Assembly (NCBI RefSeq): GCF_007954265.1
Contig: NZ_VOLS01000040.1
Span: forward strand, 1-39,650
DNA from: Colwellia sp. C1TZA3
GTDB lineage: Bacteria; Pseudomonadota; Gammaproteobacteria; Enterobacterales; Alteromonadaceae
DNA: 39,650 nucleotides
Direction of reading: 5' to 3'
The position numbers and the translations under genes are program-made. Within the stretch, counting starts at the first letter, position 1. The number at the start of each line of letters is the position of its first letter. The notes beneath the pieces are model-generated. The model searched no databases and was not told the DNA's origin. It worked only from the letters and a program-made list of their open reading frames with translations. Below, in pieces: positions 33,975 through 39,650 of the stretch.

Positions 33975-35066
33975 ATGAAATTAATCCGTTGGTTTATTGT
34001 TGTTATGATTGTCTCTGTTGTCGTTGGCGGCTTATTTTATTATAAAGCGTCATTGTCAGGCAGTAAAGAAATGCAATCTGGACCTGAGCCTAGTGCAAAA
34101 GTACAAGCTTTTCGGGCGCAAGGTGTTACTTACCAAAAAAAAATATCGGTCATTGGTGAAGGGCAAGCGGTTAAATATATTAGCTTGAAAAACGAATTTG
34201 CTGGCAAGGTTACCAAACTTAATATGGCCTCAGGCGATAGGGTTAAAAAAGGCCAAGTGTTAGTTGAATTAGATCACAGTGAAGAGTTGGCATTATTGGC
34301 CTCAGCTAAGGCGACTATTAAACTGAAAAAACAAACGCTGCAGCGTTATATAACGCTAGAGAAAGCAAGTCGCATTAGTAAAGAAAGTGTCGACTTAGCA
34401 CAAGCAGAATATAGTATTGCGATCGCGGAAACGACTCGTTTAGAAGCGGTTATTGCAAAAAAAATCATTACAGCACCTTTTGCTGCCAGTGTTGGTATTC
34501 ATAATATTAATCTTGGGCAATTTCTTGATAAAAACACTGACATTACCGATTTAACTGGTCTTGAAAACTATATTTGGGTAGATTTTAAGGTACCACAAAC
34601 CTACGCACAATTACCGGTAAATAGTAGGGTTGAAATCACAGTTAATGCTAATGCTGCTTCGGCTGGCATTAGCACTGAAGCCAGGATCAGTTCAGTAGAA
34701 TCTTTATATAGCAAAGACTCTCGTCAGCTTAAGTATCGTGCCAAGGTGTTTAATTCAGCGCTAGACATTAAACCAAATCAATTAGTTAAAGTTGCTGTAC
34801 CGATTATGCCGGCCCAATCGGTGATCACAGTACCAAACTTGGCTATTGTGCGTGATCAGCTTGGCGACTATGTTTTTAAACTGATTAAAGATGAGCAAGG
34901 CGATTATCGCGCGAGCAGAGAAAAAATTGTTTTAGGTGACAGAGTTGACGAGCAAGTTATTGTTATCAAGGGACTCAATGTAGATGATTTGATCGCCGCC
35001 AAAGGGTCATTTAAATTACGCCAAGGTTTAAAAACTTACTTTGATCAAGATAACTTAGGCGGATAG
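33975..35066 (+). CDS. RND efflux periplasmic adaptor (membrane fusion protein)
   Basis: A 363-residue HlyD/AcrA-type adaptor that bridges an RND pump to an outer-membrane TolC-like channel. It has a membrane anchor (about residues 5-25, WFIVVMIVSVVVGGLFYY). The lipoyl halves are at GKVTKLNMASGDRVKKGQVLVELD and ITAPFAASVGIHNINLGQFL, with a short alpha hairpin between (LASAKATIKLKKQTLQRYITLEKASRISKESVDLAQAEYSIA). Beta-barrel and membrane-proximal domains follow. AGGAAA precedes the ATG. The stop is 8 bases before the pump gene, so they form one operon. No TolC-type gene is nearby; a shared channel elsewhere is likely. Confidence 0.92.
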   Translation: MKLIRWFIVVMIVSVVVGGLFYYKASLSGSKEMQSGPEPSAKVQAFRAQGVTYQKKISVIGEGQAVKYISLKNEFAGKVTKLNMASGDRVKKGQVLVELDHSEELALLASAKATIKLKKQTLQRYITLEKASRISKESVDLAQAEYSIAIAETTRLEAVIAKKIITAPFAASVGIHNINLGQFLDKNTDITDLTGLENYIWVDFKVPQTYAQLPVNSRVEITVNANAASAGISTEARISSVESLYSKDSRQLKYRAKVFNSALDIKPNQLVKVAVPIMPAQSVITVPNLAIVRDQLGDYVFKLIKDEQGDYRASREKIVLGDRVDEQVIVIKGLNVDDLIAAKGSFKLRQGLKTYFDQDNLGG

Positions 35067-35074
35067 GAATAGTC

Positions 35075-38000
35075 ATGCTAAAAGAATTATCTTCGTCGAA
35101 ACATCTAATGGATGTTTTTGTTCGAAAACCTGTAGTTTCAACGGTATTATCGATATTTATTTGTTTAGTGGGTTTATGGGCGGTTAATGCTATAGCGGTA
35201 TTACAATTTCCTAAAATTGAAGGTGCTTCACTGGAAATAACCACTAACTATACGGGCGCTTCGGCTGATGTGGTCAAGGGTTTTGTGACCGATCCAGTAG
35301 AGCGAGTAGCATCAACCGTTCCTGGGGTTGATTTTGTTGAATCAAGCACTAGCTCAGGACAGAGCAAAGTAACAGCCTGGCTTAAGCTTAACCAAAACAG
35401 CACCGATGCGTTGTCTGAGTTAAATACTCGCCTTAATCAAATAAAATTTGAACTGCCAGTGGGTGCAGAAGATCCCTTTGTTACCGTTACAAGAACCGAT
35501 AGACCTTTCGCCGTATTTTATCTTAATGTGGCATCAGAAGGTTCAACGCTGGCGCAAATTACTGACTACCTTACCCGAGAAATCAACCCGATTATTAACA
35601 ATATTGACGGTGTACAAAAGGTTGGAATTGAAGGTGCTCGAACCCCAGCCATGAGAGTTTGGCTAGATGCTGACAAATTAAACGTTTTCAACCTTAGTGC
35701 TGATGAAGTGTATCAAGCATTGGCTGATAATAATCGTATTTCAACTTTAGGTTACAGTGAAAACAAGCGGCAAAAAATCGATATTGTCGCCAATACACAA
35801 ATGTCATCGGTGAGTGAATTTGAACAGTTAATTATTAAGCAAAGTAATAACGCGGTAGTGTATTTAAAAGATGTTGCGCGTGTTGAGTATAGTGCCGAAC
35901 AAGCGACGGCTACCGCACGCTTTAATGGTAAAGATACTGTTTATATTTCGGTTTGGCCTTTACCGGGTGCGAATGAAATTTCTATTGGCGATGAACTTTA
36001 TAAAGTGCTTGATGAAATCAATGCCGCCTCACCGCATATTAAAATAGACATTGCCTACGACGGCACACTTTACATGCGAGACGCATTAAAAGAAATTATC
36101 ACTACATTAATGGAAACGATTGTGTTGGTCGGTATAGTTGTGGTGGTGTTAATGGGGTCATTTAGAGCGGCCTTAGTGCCTTTAGTGACTATTCCTATTT
36201 CTATTTTAGGCGCTATTGCTGCTATTTGGCTGATGGGCTTTAGTTTGAACTTACTGACCGTATTAGCGATCGTTTTATCAGTTGGCTTAGTAGTCGACGA
36301 CGCGATTGTTGTGGTTGAAAACGTTGCCCGACATATGCGGGCTGGTGTGCCGCGTATACAAGCTGCCCTAATGAGCTCTCGACAACTATTGGTGCCAATT
36401 ATTGCTATGACCTTAACTTTGGCAGTGGTTTATATACCGATTGGCTTTTTATCAGGCTTAACTGGGGTTTTATTTAAAGAGTTTGCCTTTACCTTAGCTA
36501 TCGCTGTACTAATTTCTGGCTTGGTTGCCGTTACCTTGTCACCGATAATGAGTGCTTATGTATCAAGTGAAGGCGGTAAAGAAAGTAAATTAACGGTTAA
36601 GGTTAACCACGCATTTGAGCATTTACAAAATTTTTATGGTCGATTATTAGCAAAGACTTTTCATTGGCAAGGACAGTTGTTCTTTTTTGCCCTAATTGTG
36701 TCGTTATTGATTGTACCTTTTTATTTAATGTCAGCAAAAGAGTTGGCGCCGACTGAAGATCAAAGCAGTGTTTTTATTATTGTGCAATCGCCACCCGATG
36801 CCTCATTAAAATACAGTGAAGATAACGTGGCGAGTGTCGCTAAAACCTTACTTGAAACTGAGGGCAGCAAAGAAATATGGCAGATCATATTTAGTAGCGG
36901 TGGTTTTAGCGGTCTTGAATTTGTCAGTAATGATAAACGAGATAAAAGCATTCAAGCCATGTTACCTGAAGTTTATGGGCGCTTACAAAGCTCTGAAGGT
37001 TTAAACTTGCTACCTATTTTACCTTCACCATTACCTACCGCCGGGCAGTTTGATGTTGAGTTGGTGGTTAAGTCTTCATCGCCCTACAGTGAAATGAAAT
37101 TGTACGCGGACAAACTTGTGGCTGCAGCATTTCAAAGTGGCCAATTTCTCTATGCCGATACAGATTTAAAAATCGATTTACCGCAAGTTGAATTAAAAAT
37201 AGACCGAGATAAAATTGCTGACTTAGGCATGACGGTTGCTAACGTTAGTAGTCAGTTATCAACCTATCTTTCTAGCAATTATGTCAATCGCTTTGATGCT
37301 AATGGCAAAGCCTATCGCGTTATTCCAATGGTAGCTGATAATATTAGTTCACAACCGGAAAAAATAGTAAACCTAACTGTTAAAACGCCAGCGGGTGCTT
37401 TAATACCGGTATCGGCATTTACTGAAATTAAATATCGCACGGTACCCAGAACCTTAGGCTCGTTTGGTCAACAAAACTCGTTTAGAGTCTATGGTGGAAT
37501 ATTACCTGGGGTAACTAAAGAACAGGCGTTACAAACCTTAGAGTTAGCAGCGACTGATATGTTACCAAATAATTACAACTTAGATTATGCTGGTGAGTCG
37601 CGTCAAATTCGTGCTGAAGGTAATAGCTTAATCACTGTGATGGCAATATCTTTAGTCATTGTATTCTTGGTGTTAGCCATTCAATTTAATAGTTATCGTG
37701 ACCCGTTAGTGATATTACTCGGCTGTGTGCCATTAGCTTTGTCGGGGGCATTGTTACTACCATTTTTGGAGTTAACCACGATAAATATTTACTCGCAAAT
37801 TGGCTTAGTTACCTTGGTGGGATTGATTGCGAAAAATGGTATTTTAATTGTTGAGTTTGCCAATCATTTACAAGTAGAAGGCAAAAGTAAATTTGACGCG
37901 GTTATTGAGTCAGCAACCACTCGTTTACGGCCGATATTAATGACCACAGCGGCAACCATACTAGGCCATTTTCCACTGGTATTAGTGACCGGCGCCGGCG

Positions 38001-38179
38001 CAGAGGCCAGAAATAGTATTGGCATTATTTTAGTTGCCGGTATGGCCATTGGCACATTTTTTACCTTGTTCGTGTTACCGGTATTTTATTTGTGGATAGC
38101 AGAAAACCGCCATACTAATAATAATGACGATGATGAATTTGCGATTGGCCTACAAACAACTGATCAGCAAAGCAAATAA
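35075..38179 (+). CDS. RND family efflux pump, inner-membrane subunit
   Basis: A 1034-residue proton-driven exporter of the HAE-1 (AcrB-like) type with 12 membrane helices and two large periplasmic loops. The proton relay Asp pair is in VGLVVDDAIVVVENVARHM (helix 4), and the matching Lys is in GLIAKNGILIVEFANHL (helix 10). The N-terminal MDVFVRKPVVSTVLSIFICLVGL and FPKIEGASLEITTNYTGASADVV are typical. The length fits AcrB-type pumps (about 1030-1050). The substrate range is not readable from sequence. The start has AGGAAT upstream. No local regulator is adjacent. The gene is followed at once by the palindromic repeat array. Confidence 0.95.
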   Translation: MLKELSSSKHLMDVFVRKPVVSTVLSIFICLVGLWAVNAIAVLQFPKIEGASLEITTNYTGASADVVKGFVTDPVERVASTVPGVDFVESSTSSGQSKVTAWLKLNQNSTDALSELNTRLNQIKFELPVGAEDPFVTVTRTDRPFAVFYLNVASEGSTLAQITDYLTREINPIINNIDGVQKVGIEGARTPAMRVWLDADKLNVFNLSADEVYQALADNNRISTLGYSENKRQKIDIVANTQMSSVSEFEQLIIKQSNNAVVYLKDVARVEYSAEQATATARFNGKDTVYISVWPLPGANEISIGDELYKVLDEINAASPHIKIDIAYDGTLYMRDALKEIITTLMETIVLVGIVVVVLMGSFRAALVPLVTIPISILGAIAAIWLMGFSLNLLTVLAIVLSVGLVVDDAIVVVENVARHMRAGVPRIQAALMSSRQLLVPIIAMTLTLAVVYIPIGFLSGLTGVLFKEFAFTLAIAVLISGLVAVTLSPIMSAYVSSEGGKESKLTVKVNHAFEHLQNFYGRLLAKTFHWQGQLFFFALIVSLLIVPFYLMSAKELAPTEDQSSVFIIVQSPPDASLKYSEDNVASVAKTLLETEGSKEIWQIIFSSGGFSGLEFVSNDKRDKSIQAMLPEVYGRLQSSEGLNLLPILPSPLPTAGQFDVELVVKSSSPYSEMKLYADKLVAAAFQSGQFLYADTDLKIDLPQVELKIDRDKIADLGMTVANVSSQLSTYLSSNYVNRFDANGKAYRVIPMVADNISSQPEKIVNLTVKTPAGALIPVSAFTEIKYRTVPRTLGSFGQQNSFRVYGGILPGVTKEQALQTLELAATDMLPNNYNLDYAGESRQIRAEGNSLITVMAISLVIVFLVLAIQFNSYRDPLVILLGCVPLALSGALLLPFLELTTINIYSQIGLVTLVGLIAKNGILIVEFANHLQVEGKSKFDAVIESATTRLRPILMTTAATILGHFPLVLVTGAGAEARNSIGIILVAGMAIGTFFTLFVLPVFYLWIAENRHTNNNDDDEFAIGLQTTDQQSK

Positions 38180-38188
38180 TACTTGGTG

Positions 38189-39135
38189 ATAGTTTTGTCG
38201 GTCGGACGAAGTCTGACCGACAAAAAACACTTGCCCAACGCGACATTATCACCCGCAGATCTTATGTAGTTTGGACTTTAGTCCATCAAGTTAAATGAAA
38301 TTTAACCTGCTTTGGCATAAATGCCGATCGAGAAAATAATTCCCACTGCAAATGTTTTTTGACTCATCAGGTTAATCGCCCGCCGTACGCTTGACGGACT
38401 GAAGTCCGACCTACACAAAACAACTGCCCAACGTTACATTATCACCCGTAGGCCCGATGTAGGTTGGACTTTAGTCCATCAAGTTAAATGAAATTGAACC
38501 TGCTTTGGCATAAATGCTAATCGAGAAAATAATTCCCACTGCAAATGTTTTTGACTCATCAGCTTAATCGTCCGCCATACGCTTGACGGACTGAAGTCCG
38601 ACCTACAAAAAACTTGTTGCCACTATCGTATTAATCACCCATAGGCCTGATGTAGGTTGGACTTTAGTCCATCAGGTTAAATGAAATTTAACTAGTTTTG
38701 GTGTGTTTGGTGAATGAAAAACATAATAGAGCGCTGTAGGTTTTTTTTGACCCATCGGGTTAATTATCTGGCTACACGCTTGACGGACTGAAGTCCGACC
38801 TACAAAAACTTGTTGCCACCATCGTATTAATCGCCCGTAGGCCTGATTTAGGTTGGACTTTAGTCCATCAGGTTAAATGAAATTTAACTAGTTTTGGTGT
38901 ATTTGGTGAATGACAAACATAATAGAGCGCTGTAGATTTTTTTTGACCCATCGGGTTAATTATCTGGCTAGACGCTTGACGGACTGAAGTCCGACCTACA
39001 GAAACTTGTTGCCACCATCGTATTAATCACCCGCTGTACGGTTGACGGACTGAAGTCCGACCTACAAAAGACTTGTTGCCACCATCGTATTAATCACCTG
39101 CTGTACGGTTGACGGATTGAAATCCAACCAACAAA
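38189..39135. repeat. Palindromic repeat array R (about 0.95 kb)
   Basis: The 25 bp motif around GGACTGAAGTCC begins at about 38391, 38583, 38780, 38976, 39042 and 39109 (the last degenerate), with periods of 192, 197 and 196 and then 66 and 67 bases. Between most of them is an inverted, C-to-T/G-to-A diverged partner around GGACTTTAGTCC (about 38265, 38458, 38651 and 38847). The first member (38193-38225) is a near-perfect 15 bp stem with loop GAA. The long unit also carries GGCATAAATGCC in the early copies, later replaced by GTTTTGGTGTATTTGG. No gene is present in this 1 kb stretch. Confidence 0.85.
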
Positions 39136-39194
39136 AAGGCTACGTTTTATCTTAGCGTTATCATTGGTTTAGCTGTATTAGTTATAGCGACACA

Positions 39195-39438
39195 TTATTG
39201 TAATTGTACTTCAAAGGTCAAAAAAACAGCCCCTTGTTCTTTATCAGCAAGCGCTTTGTTTTTAGCATTTTGCTGATATTGTGCGATTAATAAATAACGA
39301 CCGGCTTGCGTTGGGGTAAAAGTAATTTCACCTTTGTTATTACTGGTAAGCTTTACTACTTCAGGGTTGTTACGGTACCGAGCACCATCAGGCATTATTT
39401 CAATATCTACACCCGCTTGGGCTTTGCCGTGATAAGTA
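39195..39438 (-). pseudogene. DUF4198-like protein, C-terminal remnant cut by IS630
   Basis: The open frame runs from the IS630 boundary to a TAA at 39195 and reads GITYHGKAQAGVDIEIMPDG...NKGEITFTPTQAGRYLLIAQYQ...VFLTFEVQLQ, about 80 residues. The pattern of a second domain with GKAQAG, GEITFTPTQAGRY and a final beta strand matches the C-terminus of DUF4198/NikM-type periplasmic proteins, often linked to metal uptake. The N-terminal part and signal peptide are missing because the IS630 tail begins at 39439. The internal ATG at 39395 is not a real start. Confidence 0.65.
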
Positions 39439-39650
39439 ATACCAATTACATTAATTAACCACTCAAATTTAGCCAGTCTCTAAAGCATATATCTTTCACC
39501 CTTTTTATATCACTTATGAAGCTGTTCCATGCATTACTACAAGATTCAACAATATCGTCATAATCCTTAAAACACTTATTCGCTAACTCATTCTGTCTTA
39601 ACCACTGCCATACCTGTTCAATTGGATTTAATTCAGGTGAATAAGCGGGT
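39439..39650 (-). mobile_element. IS630-family element, 3' tail only (inverted copy of the left end)
   Basis: Reverse complement of bases 1-212 with a single difference. It begins ATACCAATTACATTAATTAA at the element tip and continues into the transposase gene until the window ends. It interrupts the DUF4198-like gene. Confidence 0.85.
39455..39649 (-). pseudogene. IS630 family transposase, C-terminal fragment (cut by window edge)
   Basis: The same 64 residues as the copy at 2-196 (SPELNPIEQVW block, ending NLSG stop). The one base change falls in the third position of a Glu codon (GAG here, GAA on the left), so the proteins are identical over the visible part. It is partial because of the window edge. 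Confidence 0.85.

Noticed and set aside
38193-38225. Terminator for the RND operon
   Set aside because: The 15 bp stem is strong, but no T run follows on the plus strand; the stem is followed by A. It fits better as the first, degenerate member of the palindromic array.
38189-39135. Regular repeats resembling a CRISPR array
   Set aside because: The repeated units are about 195 or 67 bases apart, the spacers are themselves repeated, the motif alternates in orientation, and there are no cas genes.

Overview
The window looks like one chromosomal contig of a marine gammaproteobacterium of the order Alteromonadales, most likely Colwelliaceae (Colwellia or Thalassotalea type). The grounds are the AT-rich composition, the large TonB-dependent receptor, the leuL-leuABCD operon, the ygiM/ygiF/cca neighbourhood, and many short palindromic repeats between genes. 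The genus is inferred from overall character, not from a database match.

Both ends lie in the same 212 bp tail of an IS630-family insertion sequence. The two copies are in inverted orientation and differ at one synonymous base. The left copy cuts into a short inverted-repeat element. The right copy truncates a DUF4198-like gene.

Layout from left to right: IS630 tail and repeats; tRNA-Phe with promoter and terminator; trhO; fahA; a TonB-dependent receptor; a cluster of MITE-like repeats; cca with a degenerate HD domain; a GspA-GspB fusion; the minus-strand leucine operon with its leader peptide and attenuator; a three-gene glycerol-phosphate polymer cluster (two CDP-glycerol glycerophosphotransferase-like genes around a tagD-like gene) with a wzi-like outer-membrane gene; ygiM; ygiF; thrE-tetR-pilZ; a small two-helix membrane protein behind a nested inverted repeat; an NRDE/TANGO2 protein; a sugar-acid gene group (class II aldolase and enolase-superfamily dehydratase on plus; lactonase-like amidohydrolase and SDR on minus, with an Lrp/AsnC regulator between); a secreted M20 dipeptidase; a two-gene RND efflux system; and about 950 bp of degenerate palindromic repeats.

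Two things stand out beyond ordinary gene content. First, at least three families of short inverted-repeat elements share a terminal motif (ATACCAA, three variable bases, then ATTAA or similar) with the IS630 element at the window ends. This suggests MITEs mobilised by an IS630/Tc1-type transposase. Second, a 25 bp palindrome-cored motif recurs in alternating orientation at three places (28.5, 31.3-31.7 and 38.2-39.1 kb). I did not find CRISPR, a prophage or a recognisable defence island. The closest thing to a novel functional module is the Gram-negative glycerol-phosphate glycan cluster with its Wzi-like partner.
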